Assembly (NCBI RefSeq): GCF_006152065.1 | Contig: NZ_VDFW01000009.1 | Coordinates: 124,001 to 188,000, forward strand | DNA from: Amycolatopsis alkalitolerans | GTDB taxonomy: Bacteria > Actinomycetota > Actinomycetes > Mycobacteriales > Pseudonocardiaceae | DNA: 64,000 nucleotides | Direction: 5' to 3' | Part shown: one piece after another, positions 26,299 through 34,130 of the stretch | Layout: each line of letters begins with the position of its first letter | Position numbering within the stretch: the first letter of the stretch is position 1 | The notes under the pieces: generated by a model | What the model saw: the letters and a program-made list of their open reading frames with translations, nothing else | What the model was told of the DNA's origin: nothing | The model's database searches: none | Made by a program: the position numbers and the translations under genes

Positions 26299-26952
26299 GT
26301 GACCGAAGAAGTGAAGCCCGCGCCGCCACGCTCGCGACGCCTGCCGAGAGCCGTCCGGGAGAAGCAGATCCTGGACGCCGCCGTCGAGGTGTTCTCCCGG
26401 CACGGTTACCACTCGGCATCGATGGACGAGATCTCCGAGGCCGCGGGCGTGTCCAAGCCGATGATCTACTCCTACCTCGGTGCCAAGGAAGACCTGTTCA
26501 CCAAATGCATCCGCCGCGAGGCCTCGCGCCTGCTCGAGGCGGTGCGCGTCGGCGTGCGCTCGGAGTTGCCGCCGGATATGCAACTGTGGCACGGGCTGCG
26601 CGCGTTCTACCGGTTCGTCGCCGAGTACCGCGACTCGTGGACGGTGCTGCACCGCCAGGCGCTCACCGTCGGCGGCCAGTTCGCGGGCGAGATAGATCTG
26701 TTGCGCAGCAAGGCGATCGACATGGTCGCGGCGCTCGTGGTCACCGCGGGCACGAAGAAGGGCCTCGGTCAGGTCGCCGAGTTCTCCGGGCCCGCGCTGG
26801 CCGTTTCGCTCGTCGGCGCGGCCGAGTCGCTCGCCGACTGGTGGCTGGACCATTCCGATGTGTCCGACGGCGTGCTGGCCTCGTGGTTGATGAACCTGGT
26901 GTGGCTCGGGTTCAACGACCTCCTCGAGGGCCGGGTGTGGCAACCGAGCTGA
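26299..26952 (+). CDS. TetR-family regulator (Rv0238-like)
   Basis: A 217-residue TetR repressor with a helix-turn-helix at about 15-62 (RAVREKQILDAAVEVFSRHGYHSASMDEISEAAGVSKPMIYSYLG). It resembles M. tuberculosis Rv0238, which lies beside the homologous htdX-fabG4-fadA2 genes there, so it is the best candidate for the regulator binding the palindromes at 29138 and upstream of fadE5. GTG start. The 3' end overlaps the convergent htdX gene by 41 bp. Confidence 0.83.
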   Translation: MTEEVKPAPPRSRRLPRAVREKQILDAAVEVFSRHGYHSASMDEISEAAGVSKPMIYSYLGAKEDLFTKCIRREASRLLEAVRVGVRSELPPDMQLWHGLRAFYRFVAEYRDSWTVLHRQALTVGGQFAGEIDLLRSKAIDMVAALVVTAGTKKGLGQVAEFSGPALAVSLVGAAESLADWWLDHSDVSDGVLASWLMNLVWLGFNDLLEGRVWQPS

Positions 26953-27772
26953 TCGTGCCTTCCAGGTGCGGCTTGGGTTTCTTCGCGTGCCACAGTTCGA
27001 AAGCCCAGCCGTCACTCGTTTCCCACGACGTGAACGCGACCTTCGCCGGTAGCAGCACGGGAAGTTTGAACCGGACGTCGACGGTGTAGGCCCCGGGCAA
27101 CCGTCCTTCGAAGGCGGCGAGGGTGCGCGCCTTCGACCACATACCGTGCGCGATCGCCGCCGGGAAACCGAACAGCTTCGCGGTCAGCGGGTGCAGGTGG
27201 ATCGGGTTGCGGTCGCCGGAGACCTCGGCGTACCGGCGGCCGATACCGGCGGGCACACGCCAGATCGCGGTGGGTGACGGGGCGGCGAGTTGCCTGCTCC
27301 GCGAGGAACCGGAACGGCCTCCACGCCGCAGGTACGTGCTCACCTCGCGCCACACCACACCGTCCTGTGTGGACAGTTCACTGAGCACGTCGAACTGGCG
27401 GCCCTTCTCATGCGGCCGCAGGTTCTCCGCTTGTACCCGGATCGACACCGTCTCGCCGAGCCGGACGGGCCGCCGCTGGGTAATCCGGTTCGCCACGTGC
27501 ACCATGCCCAGCAACGGGAACGGGAAATCCGGCTGCGTCATCAACGCCATCTGGAGCGGAAACGCGAGCAGATGGGGGTAGGTCGCGGGCAGCTCGTCGC
27601 TCAACCGGAACCCGCACACCTGGTCGTACGCGGCCAGATGCGCCGGATCGAACTCGACGCCCGCGCGCAGGTACTCGGTGTCGGGCAGCGTTTCGCCGCC
27701 GCGTGAGGGCAGGACCGCCTTGGCGTACAGCGAAGCCAGGCGCGGCGCGGAATGCAGTTCCTTCGTCGCCAT
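26912..27772 (-). CDS. htdX: MaoC-like (R)-3-hydroxyacyl dehydratase/hydratase
   Basis: A 286-residue hot-dog-fold protein. The hydratase-2 motif YAEVSGDRNPIHL (about residue 195) carries the catalytic Asp and His. The N-terminal half is a second, non-catalytic hot-dog domain, as in mycobacterial HtdX (Rv0241c). It probably dehydrates 3-hydroxyacyl thioesters. Its ATG overlaps the fabG4 stop by one base (TGATG), so the two are coupled. In M. tuberculosis the equivalent genes are likewise adjacent. The end overlaps the convergent TetR gene. Confidence 0.86.
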   Translation of the reverse strand: MATKELHSAPRLASLYAKAVLPSRGGETLPDTEYLRAGVEFDPAHLAAYDQVCGFRLSDELPATYPHLLAFPLQMALMTQPDFPFPLLGMVHVANRITQRRPVRLGETVSIRVQAENLRPHEKGRQFDVLSELSTQDGVVWREVSTYLRRGGRSGSSRSRQLAAPSPTAIWRVPAGIGRRYAEVSGDRNPIHLHPLTAKLFGFPAAIAHGMWSKARTLAAFEGRLPGAYTVDVRFKLPVLLPAKVAFTSWETSDGWAFELWHAKKPKPHLEGTISSVATPGPRGGR

Positions 27773-29115
27773 CACGCCCCCAGTAATGCCTGGCCGCAGA
27801 CGCGAACGACGTTGCCGTTGACCGCCGCCGACGCGGGATTCGCGTACCAGGCAATGGTTTCCGCGACGTCCACGGGCAGCCCGCCCTGGCCGAGACTCGA
27901 CAGCCGGCGCCCGGCCTCCCGGATGAACAGCGGCACCGCGGCCGTCATCTGCGTCTCGATGAAGCCGGGCGCGACGGCGTTGATCGTGCCGCCGTATTCG
28001 GCGAGCCTCGGCGCGCCCTCGTGCACCATGCCGATCACGCCCGCCTTGCTGGTGGCGTAGTTGGTCTGACCGACGTTGCCCGCGATCCCGGCGATCGACG
28101 AGACCCCGATGATGCGGCCTCCTCCGCGCAGCACCTTGTCCGCGAGGAGCTTGTCGTTGACGGCGAGTTGCGCGGCGAGGTTGACCGTCAGCACCGCGTC
28201 CCAACCGCCCTCGGTGAGGTTGCCGAGCGTCTTGTCCCTGGTGATTCCGGCGTTGTGCACGACGATGTCGACGCCGTCGTGCCGTTCTTTCAGGTACGCG
28301 GCCAGCTTCTCGGGCGCGTCGGCAGCCGTGATGTCGAGCTGCAGCGCCGAACCGCCGATCTGGTTCGCCACCCGCGACAGGTCCGCGCCCTGAGCCGGGA
28401 TGTCGAGCGCGACCACATGCGCGCCGTCGCGGGCCAAGACCTCGGCGATCGCCGCGCCGATCCCGCGTGAAGCGCCGGTGACGAGCGCGACCTTGCCCTC
28501 CAAGGGCTTCTCCCAGTTCGAGGGCGCGGGCGCGTCCGGAACGCCCTGCGTGCCGACCCGGATGACCTGCGCGTCGACGAAGGCCGACTTGGCGGACAGC
28601 ACGAACCGCAGCGTCGACTCGGCGGCCTCCTCGGCCCCGGCCGCGACGTAGACCAGTTGCGCGGTCGCGCCGCGCTTGAGCTCCTTGCCGACCGAGCGCA
28701 CGAACCCTTCGAGCGCGCGCTGCGCGATCCGCTCGCGACCGTCGGCCAGCTCAGGTGGAGTGCCGAGGACGAGGACCCGGCCCGATGCGCCGACCTTGCG
28801 GATCACCGGGTGGAAGAACAGGTACATCTCGCGCAGCTGCTTCGGGTCGGTGATCCCGGTGGCGTCGAAGACGAGCGCGCCGTACCGCCCGTCCTCGAGC
28901 GGCTCGGTCAGCACCTCGAGGCCCGCGTCGGAAAGCTGCGCCTGCACCGTTTTCGCCAGGCGCCCACCGGGCGCGGCGCCGAAAAGCGCGGGACCATCGA
29001 GAGGGGGCCGGCCGGGCCGGTAGCGGCGCAGCGGCGCCGGGTTGGGCAGGCCCAGCTTGGGCACCAGGAACTTCCCGACCGGGGTCCTGGTGAACTGCTG
29101 ATAGCGGTCGGCCAT
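27772..29115 (-). CDS. fabG4: 3-oxoacyl-thioester reductase, FabG4 type
   Basis: A 447-residue SDR, much longer than housekeeping FabG and matching the high-molecular-weight FabG4 (Rv0242c). Residues 1-200 are a flavodoxin-like N-terminal domain; the SDR domain then has VTGASRGIGAAIAEVL (NADH-binding), NAGITRDKTL and the catalytic SSIAGIAGNVGQTNYATSKAG. It reduces 3-oxoacyl-CoA or -ACP. ATG at 29115 has AAGGAGG at good distance. First gene of a two-gene operon with htdX, divergent from fadA2. Confidence 0.9.
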   Translation of the reverse strand: MADRYQQFTRTPVGKFLVPKLGLPNPAPLRRYRPGRPPLDGPALFGAAPGGRLAKTVQAQLSDAGLEVLTEPLEDGRYGALVFDATGITDPKQLREMYLFFHPVIRKVGASGRVLVLGTPPELADGRERIAQRALEGFVRSVGKELKRGATAQLVYVAAGAEEAAESTLRFVLSAKSAFVDAQVIRVGTQGVPDAPAPSNWEKPLEGKVALVTGASRGIGAAIAEVLARDGAHVVALDIPAQGADLSRVANQIGGSALQLDITAADAPEKLAAYLKERHDGVDIVVHNAGITRDKTLGNLTEGGWDAVLTVNLAAQLAVNDKLLADKVLRGGGRIIGVSSIAGIAGNVGQTNYATSKAGVIGMVHEGAPRLAEYGGTINAVAPGFIETQMTAAVPLFIREAGRRLSSLGQGGLPVDVAETIAWYANPASAAVNGNVVRVCGQALLGA

Positions 29116-29137
29116 CAGTGCCTCCTTGCTCGGACAC

Positions 29138-29157
29138 AACCTACTCATCAGTAGGTT
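29138..29157. promoter_or_regulatory. Perfect palindrome between fabG4 and fadA2
   Basis: AACCTACT-CATC-AGTAGGTT, a perfect 8-bp inverted repeat with a 4-bp spacer, 23 nt from the fabG4 start and 38 nt from fadA2. Typical TetR-type operator placed to control both directions. It shares CCTACT-N4-RGTA with a site upstream of fadE5. Confidence 0.7.
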
Positions 29158-29195
29158 ACACTGTCTTTAGCGTTTTCGGAGACCGGAGGGAAACC

Positions 29196-30467
29196 ATGGA
29201 CGTCCGCAAGGTCGCGATTCTGGGCGGCAACCGGATCCCGTTCGCGCGTTCGAACGGGCCCTACGCCCGGGCCTCGAACCAGGACATGCTCACCGCCGCG
29301 GTCGACGGGCTGGTCAGCCGGTTCGCCCTGCAAGGCGAGCGGATCGGGGAGTTCGCCGCCGGTGCCGTCCTCAAGCACGCCCGCGACTTCAACCTCGCCC
29401 GCGAGGTCGTGCTCGGCAGCAGGCTCGCACCGGAAACGCCCGCCTCCGACGTGCAGATGGCCTGCGGCACCGGGCTGCAGGCGGTCGTCAACATGGCGAA
29501 CAAGATCGCGCTCGGGCAACTCGACTCGGCCGTCGCGGGCGGAGTCGACACGACGTCCGACGCGCCGCTGGCCGTGAACGAAGACTTGCGCCGGATCCTC
29601 GTCCGGCTCAACGCGGCCAAATCGCTCGGGGAGCGCCTGCGCCTGCTGGCGAAGCTGCGTCCCGGCCAGATCGTGCCAGAGATCCCGCGCAACGCCGAGC
29701 CGCGCACGGGTCTGTCGATGGGCGAGCACGCCGCGCTGACCGCGAAGGAATGGGACATCCCGCGCGAGGCCCAGGATGAGCTGGCGGCGACGAGCCATCA
29801 GCGGCTCGCGGCCGCGTACGAGCGCGGGTTCTTCGACGACCTGATCACGCCGTTCCTCACGGTGGCCCGCGACCAGAACCTGCGCGCCGACTCCACCGCC
29901 GAGAAGCTCGCGAAGCTCAAGCCCGTGTTCGGTGGGAAGTCCGGCACGATGACGGCCGGCAACTCGACCCCGCTGACCGACGGCGCGTCCACCGTGCTCC
30001 TCGCGAGTGAGGAGTGGGCCAAGGCGCACAAACTACCGGTCCAGGCGTACCTGACCTTCGCGCGGACGGCCGCCGTCGACTACGTCCACGGCGGTGAGGG
30101 TCTGCTGATGGCGCCCGCCTACGCGGTGCCGCGCATGCTCGCTCAGGCCGGTCTCACCTTGCCGGACTTCGATTTCTACGAGATACACGAGGCGTTCGCC
30201 TCGCAGGTGCTGGCCACGCTCAAGGCGTGGGAGGACCCGACCTTCGCGAAGGAGAAGCTCGGGCTGGACGCCCCGCTCGGCTCGATCGACCGCGCGAAGC
30301 TCAACGTCAACGGCTCTTCGCTCGCCGCGGGCCACCCGTTCGCCGCCACCGGCGGACGGATCGTGGCCACGCTCGCGAAGCTCCTGCACGAGAAGGGCTC
30401 CGGGCGCGGGCTGATCTCGATCTGCGCCGCGGGCGGGCAGGGTGTGACCGCGATCCTGGAGAAGTAG
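29196..30467 (+). CDS. fadA2: Acetyl-CoA acyltransferase (thiolase), FadA2 type
   Basis: A 423-residue thiolase. The nucleophilic Cys is in QMACGTGLQAV (about residue 90), the general-base His in GHPFAATGGR and the second Cys in SICAAGGQG; the EIHEAFASQ motif completes the active site. It cleaves 3-ketoacyl-CoA or condenses acyl-CoAs, acting with FabG4, HtdX and FadE5 in a beta-oxidation-like cycle. The ATG follows GGAGGG. It is divergent from fabG4 as in mycobacteria. Confidence 0.9.
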   Translation: MDVRKVAILGGNRIPFARSNGPYARASNQDMLTAAVDGLVSRFALQGERIGEFAAGAVLKHARDFNLAREVVLGSRLAPETPASDVQMACGTGLQAVVNMANKIALGQLDSAVAGGVDTTSDAPLAVNEDLRRILVRLNAAKSLGERLRLLAKLRPGQIVPEIPRNAEPRTGLSMGEHAALTAKEWDIPREAQDELAATSHQRLAAAYERGFFDDLITPFLTVARDQNLRADSTAEKLAKLKPVFGGKSGTMTAGNSTPLTDGASTVLLASEEWAKAHKLPVQAYLTFARTAAVDYVHGGEGLLMAPAYAVPRMLAQAGLTLPDFDFYEIHEAFASQVLATLKAWEDPTFAKEKLGLDAPLGSIDRAKLNVNGSSLAAGHPFAATGGRIVATLAKLLHEKGSGRGLISICAAGGQGVTAILEK

Positions 30468-30495
30468 CGGATTCTCGACGATTATTGACCTGACA

Positions 30496-30570
30496 CTAGA
30501 AAGAACTAGAAAACTGTAGCGACACGCCGATAGCGATATCTCGGCAAATATCAGATCAGCCCTAGAAAGC
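30496..30570 (+). promoter_or_regulatory. CTAGAAAG repeats upstream of the AAA+ ATPase
   Basis: Three copies of CTAGAAA(G/A) occur in direct orientation at 30496-30503, 30506-30513 and 30562-30569. The first two are one helical turn apart (10 bp). The 120-bp gap is clearly richer in A/T than its surroundings. An inverted copy lies after the gene. Probable binding sites of a regulator, possibly the ATPase itself. Confidence 0.5.
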
Positions 30571-30587
30571 TCGATACCGTCCTACGG

Positions 30588-31784
30588 ATGGATCCCATCC
30601 GCAACCCGTTCGCGCCCGGCGCGGGGCAGCGGCCGCCCGAACTGGCCGGCCGCGAGCGCGAACTGCACGCGTTCGAGGTCGTGCTGCAGCGGGTCGCGCG
30701 GGGGAGGCCCGAACGAAGCCTGGTCCTGACCGGACTCCGCGGCGTCGGCAAGACCGTGCTACTGGGCGAGCTGCGGTCGATGGCGGTCAAGCACGGCTGG
30801 GGCGCCGGCAAGGTCGAGGCCCGCCCGGACGCCGAACTGCGGCGGCCACTCTCGGCGGCGCTGCACCGGGCGATCCGCGATCTCGCGGTCCGCCACCGCG
30901 CGCCGGACCGGGTCGAAGGGGTGCTGGCCGTCCTGAAGGCGTTCGCGCTCAAGGCGAACAAGCCCGACGCGAAGCTGCGCGACCGCTGGCAGCCGGGGAT
31001 CGACGTGCCCGCCGCGCAGGGCCGCGCCGACTCGGGCGACATCGAGATCGACCTCGTCGAACTCTTCACCGACGTCGCGGAACTGGCCGCCGACGTCGGG
31101 ACCGGCGCGGTGATCCTGATCGACGAGATGCAGGATCTCAAGGCGCCCGACGTGTCCGCGTTGTGCGCGGCCTGCCACGAACTCTCGCAGTCCGGCGCAC
31201 CAATGGTGGTCGTCGGCGCGGGCCTGCCGCATGTGCCGGCCGTCCTGTCCGCGTCGAAGTCGTACTCCGAGCGGCTCTTCCGGTACGTGCGGATCGACCG
31301 GCTCAACCGCGAAAACGCCGACCGAGCCGTGCTCGCGCCGATCGAGCGCGAAGAGGCCGGTATCGAGCCGGAAGCGCTGGATGCCCTGTTCGACGCCTCG
31401 GGCGGCTACCCGTACTTCATCCAGGCCTACGCGAAGGCGGCTTGGGACGCCGCGCCGGCCGATCCGGTCACGATGCAGGACGTGCAGGTTGCCGCCCCGG
31501 AGGCCGAGCAGGAACTCGCCGTGGGGTTCTTCGGGTCGCGTTACGAGCGGGCGACCCCGGCCGAGCGCGAGTACCTGCGTGCGATGGCGGAACTGACCCA
31601 GGGACGCGACGAGGGCGCCGGCACCTCGGACATCGCGGTCTACCTGGGACGGAAGCCGTCTTCGCTGTCCCCGGCACGCGACAGCCTCATGAAGAAGGGC
31701 CTGGTTTACTCGGCCGAACGCGGGCTCATCGCCTTCACCGTGCCGCATTTCGGGCACTACCTGCTCGGCCGCGCCGAGGATTGA
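30588..31784 (+). CDS. AAA+ ATPase with C-terminal winged helix (Cdc6/Orc-like)
   Basis: A 398-residue protein. Walker A is GLRGVGKT (about residues 47-54) and Walker B VILIDEMQD (about 170-178). The arrangement ELAGRERELHAFEVVLQRV before Walker A, and a final winged-helix-like region (AEREYLRAMAEL through SSLSPARDSLMKKGLVYSAERGLIAFTVPHFGHYLLGR), recall archaeal Orc1/Cdc6-type and STAND-like ATPases. DNA binding is likely but unproven; targets unknown. It stands alone, with A/T-rich flanks carrying repeated CTAGAAAG sites. No close experimentally studied relative is recognised. Confidence 0.8.
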   Translation: MDPIRNPFAPGAGQRPPELAGRERELHAFEVVLQRVARGRPERSLVLTGLRGVGKTVLLGELRSMAVKHGWGAGKVEARPDAELRRPLSAALHRAIRDLAVRHRAPDRVEGVLAVLKAFALKANKPDAKLRDRWQPGIDVPAAQGRADSGDIEIDLVELFTDVAELAADVGTGAVILIDEMQDLKAPDVSALCAACHELSQSGAPMVVVGAGLPHVPAVLSASKSYSERLFRYVRIDRLNRENADRAVLAPIEREEAGIEPEALDALFDASGGYPYFIQAYAKAAWDAAPADPVTMQDVQVAAPEAEQELAVGFFGSRYERATPAEREYLRAMAELTQGRDEGAGTSDIAVYLGRKPSSLSPARDSLMKKGLVYSAERGLIAFTVPHFGHYLLGRAED

Positions 31785-31798
31785 TCGGGTCTTCTACG

Positions 31799-31808
31799 GC
31801 TTTCTAGG
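31799..31808 (-). repeat. Inverted copy of CCTAGAAAGC after the AAA+ gene
   Basis: GCTTTCTAGG here is the exact reverse complement of CCTAGAAAGC at 30561-30570, so the ATPase gene is bracketed by a 10-bp inverted repeat 1.2 kb apart. Confidence 0.5.
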
Positions 31809-31965
31809 CCTCTCACTAGATATCAAGATCATCCGGAATACGGCGTCCGTTCCGATGATTCATCGGCTCGTGTGGTAGGTCACCGGACAATCGATGGCAC
31901 GCTTGTGAAAAAAGGCGCATGCTGGAGATACAGCTACTGAGACGTCCGAGGAGATGCGAAAACCC

Positions 31966-32115
31966 ATGAGCACCATCGCCGCCAAGTTCCGGGCCCGCCG
32001 CGCCGAGGCTCGTACCCGTCGCGCGGTGAACCGGGCCATCGACAACGCCGCCACCCCGACCATGCGCCAGGAACTGATGGCGATCGCGCAGGCACACCAG
32101 GTGCACCTGCGCTGA
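31966..32115 (+). CDS. Small basic conserved protein (49 aa)
   Basis: Encodes MSTIAAKFRARRAEARTRR and continues to QAHQVHLR, a highly Arg-rich helical 49-residue protein. Similar very small proteins occur widely in actinomycetes with no known function. GAGGAG lies 12 nt upstream of this ATG; an in-frame ATG at 31954 directly follows GAGGAG and is too close to use it. An intrinsic terminator follows at 32180, consistent with a monocistronic transcript. Confidence 0.65.
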   Translation: MSTIAAKFRARRAEARTRRAVNRAIDNAATPTMRQELMAIAQAHQVHLR

Positions 32116-32179
32116 GTGATCTGGACCACATAGCGGTCACCGTGTAACGCCACCCCCGGCCCTGGCGATACCCCTTACG

Positions 32180-32228
32180 ACCCCGTGATGCTGGCGGACC
32201 CCCGACCTGGCAGCAGCACGGGGTTTTC
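32180..32228 (+). terminator. Intrinsic terminator after the 49-aa gene
   Basis: Stem ACCCCGTG-A-TGCTG pairs with CAGCA-G-CACGGGGT across a 17-nt loop, with one internal mismatch, followed by TTTTCC. It lies 64 nt past the stop of the small gene. Confidence 0.75.
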
Positions 32229-32261
32229 CAATGCCTCAAACCGGTTGACGCCCGGACTACT

Positions 32262-32278
32262 CTTTGACCAAGTCAAAG
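32262..32278. promoter_or_regulatory. MarR-type operator
   Basis: CTTTGAC-CAA-GTCAAAG, a perfect 7-bp inverted repeat 18 nt before the MarR-GNAT start codon. The size and position suit autoregulation by a MarR dimer. Confidence 0.65.
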
Positions 32279-32296
32279 ATCTAGTTGAGGTAGGCA

Positions 32297-33226
32297 ATGA
32301 ACGATCCGCAGCTGTTGGACCGCGTAGCGCGCGTCCGCGCCTTCAACCGGCTCTACACCGGCGTCATCGGTGCGCTCGACGAAGGACTCGTCGGCACCGA
32401 CTATTCACTCAGCGAGGCCCGCGTCCTCTACGAGCTCGAGCAGCAGGGCGTCACCGAGCTGACCCGACTGCGTGGGCGGCTCGGGATGGACGCCGGGTAC
32501 GCCAGCCGCCTGCTCGCCAGGCTCGAATCGCGTGGCCTGCTCACGCGGGAACGATCGGAGTCCGACGCCCGCCGCCAAGTCCTCCGCCTCACCGAGGCAG
32601 GCCGCGACGCACAGCACTCGCTTGAGCAGCGCACGATCGACCAGATCGGGAAACTGCTCGACCAGTTCACCGACGAGGACCAGGATCGCCTGCTGCGGTC
32701 GATGCGGGCGATCACCACGCTCGTCGGCGACGAGGCCCGGGACAGCACCGTCGTCCTGCGGCCGCCCCGGCCGGGCGATCTGGGCTGGGTCGTGCAGCGA
32801 AACGGCGCGATCTACGCGCAGGAGTACGGCTGGGACGCGACCTACGAAGCGCTCGTCGCCCGCATCGTCGCCGACTACGCCGAGAACCACGATCCGAAGC
32901 GCGAAGCGGCGTGGATCGCCGAGCTCGACGGGGAGCGCGCCGGCTGCGTGTTCTGCGTACGCGGCTCCGACGAGCGCACGGCGAAGCTCCGGCTGCTGAT
33001 CGTCGAACCCGGCGCACGGGGGCACGGCCTCGGCAAGAGGCTCGTCACCGAATGCCTGACGTTCGCCAAGGCGCACGGGTACACGGCGATGGAGCTGTGG
33101 ACGAACAGCGTGCTCACCGCGGCGCGCGCGATCTACGCGAAGGCGGGGTTCGAACTCGTCGCGAGCGAACAGCACCACAGCTTCGGCCAGGATCTGGTCG
33201 GGGAAACCTGGCGGCTGGAGTGGTGA
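32297..33226 (+). CDS. MarR-GNAT fusion regulator/acetyltransferase
   Basis: A 309-residue fusion. Residues 1-145 are a MarR winged-helix domain (YSLSEARVLYELEQQGVTELTRLRGRLGMDAGYASRLLARLESRGLL); residues 155-309 are a GNAT acetyltransferase with LLIVEPGARGHGLGKRLVTECLTFA, the acetyl-CoA loop. Such fusions occur in many bacteria and may couple effector acetylation or sensing to repression; the substrate is unknown. It is preceded by a palindromic operator and followed 3 nt later by a small gene. Confidence 0.88.
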   Translation: MNDPQLLDRVARVRAFNRLYTGVIGALDEGLVGTDYSLSEARVLYELEQQGVTELTRLRGRLGMDAGYASRLLARLESRGLLTRERSESDARRQVLRLTEAGRDAQHSLEQRTIDQIGKLLDQFTDEDQDRLLRSMRAITTLVGDEARDSTVVLRPPRPGDLGWVVQRNGAIYAQEYGWDATYEALVARIVADYAENHDPKREAAWIAELDGERAGCVFCVRGSDERTAKLRLLIVEPGARGHGLGKRLVTECLTFAKAHGYTAMELWTNSVLTAARAIYAKAGFELVASEQHHSFGQDLVGETWRLEW

Positions 33227-33229
33227 GCC

Positions 33230-33505
33230 ATGTTCGTGGTCCACTGCCCGACCTGTGACAGCCGCTCACTGCTGGGCGTCGACGAGGTCGAGGACGTCTA
33301 CAACCTCGCGCCGGGGATCATCTCGGTGTCCGGCACCTGCCCTCGTGGGCATCCCGCCGTGCTGCTGACCGGGGAGGCGTTCACCCCGCGCGAAGATCCA
33401 CGGGTGTGGCGGCCCTCGCGCTGGGCCCGGCTGGCGGAGCGGCATCGGAACTGGTGGTCATGGTTGTTCGACCACAGCCTGCCCACGCTCTTTTTCAGGT
33501 TCTAG
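33230..33505 (+). CDS. Hypothetical protein with possible zinc ribbon
   Basis: A 91-residue protein of unrecognised family. Residues 5-40 hold CPTC and CPRGH, which could bind a zinc ion. The C-terminus is rich in Trp and Phe and may associate with the membrane. It starts 3 nt after the MarR-GNAT stop, so it is probably cotranscribed. Its last 11 bases overlap the convergent downstream gene. Confidence 0.65.
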   Translation: MFVVHCPTCDSRSLLGVDEVEDVYNLAPGIISVSGTCPRGHPAVLLTGEAFTPREDPRVWRPSRWARLAERHRNWWSWLFDHSLPTLFFRF

Positions 33506-34121
33506 GCCGCCGCGCGGAGCGCGTCCGTTGGGGGTGGTGGGGGGAGACGGGCTGGCGCTGACGGCCCATCTCGTAGAACTCCGCGTTCGGCTGGAGTGCG
33601 GTGAGGTGGGCGAGCCGGTTCGACATCGCGAACAGGGCCGTGATCGCGCCGACGTCCCAGATCTCGTCCTCGGTCAGACCGGCTTCGCGAGCCGCGGCCA
33701 GGTGCGTTTCGCCGAACTGGTACGAGCTCTGGGCGAGCGCGAGCGCCAGGTCGACGATCGCGCGGCCGCGCTCGTCCAGCTCGGCCTGCCACGGGTTGGC
33801 CGACACCCGGTCGGCCAGCTCTGGATCCTTCGCACGGATCCGCAGGATCGCCCCGTGCGCCACGACGCAGTACGTGCAGTGGTTCGCGCCGGATGTCGCG
33901 ACCACCACCAGTTCGCGCTCGGCCTTGCTCAGGCCGCCTTCTCGATCCATCAACGCGTCGTGGTAGTCGAGGAACGCGCGCAGCTCGGCGGGGCGGTGGC
34001 CGAGCGCCCGGAAGATGTTCGGCACGAACCCGGACTTCTCCGCGATCGCGCCGACCCGGTCGCGGAGATCGGCGGGCAGCCCGTCGAGCTCCACGACCGG
34101 GAAACGGCTTACCTGGCTCAT
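33495..34121 (-). CDS. Carboxymuconolactone decarboxylase / AhpD-like protein
   Basis: A 208-residue all-helical protein with the AhpD-type redox motif HCTYCVVAHGAIL (Cys pair about residues 84-87 and the following His). It belongs to the group often named peroxidase-related enzymes, which may reduce alkyl hydroperoxides. The C-terminal 25 residues are a basic, low-complexity tail. It lies 9 nt upstream-side of the symporter gene's stop on the same strand, so it may be the last gene of that operon. Confidence 0.8.
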   Translation of the reverse strand: MSQVSRFPVVELDGLPADLRDRVGAIAEKSGFVPNIFRALGHRPAELRAFLDYHDALMDREGGLSKAERELVVVATSGANHCTYCVVAHGAILRIRAKDPELADRVSANPWQAELDERGRAIVDLALALAQSSYQFGETHLAAAREAGLTEDEIWDVGAITALFAMSNRLAHLTALQPNAEFYEMGRQRQPVSPHHPQRTRSARRPRT

Positions 34122-34130
34122 CCCTTCACA

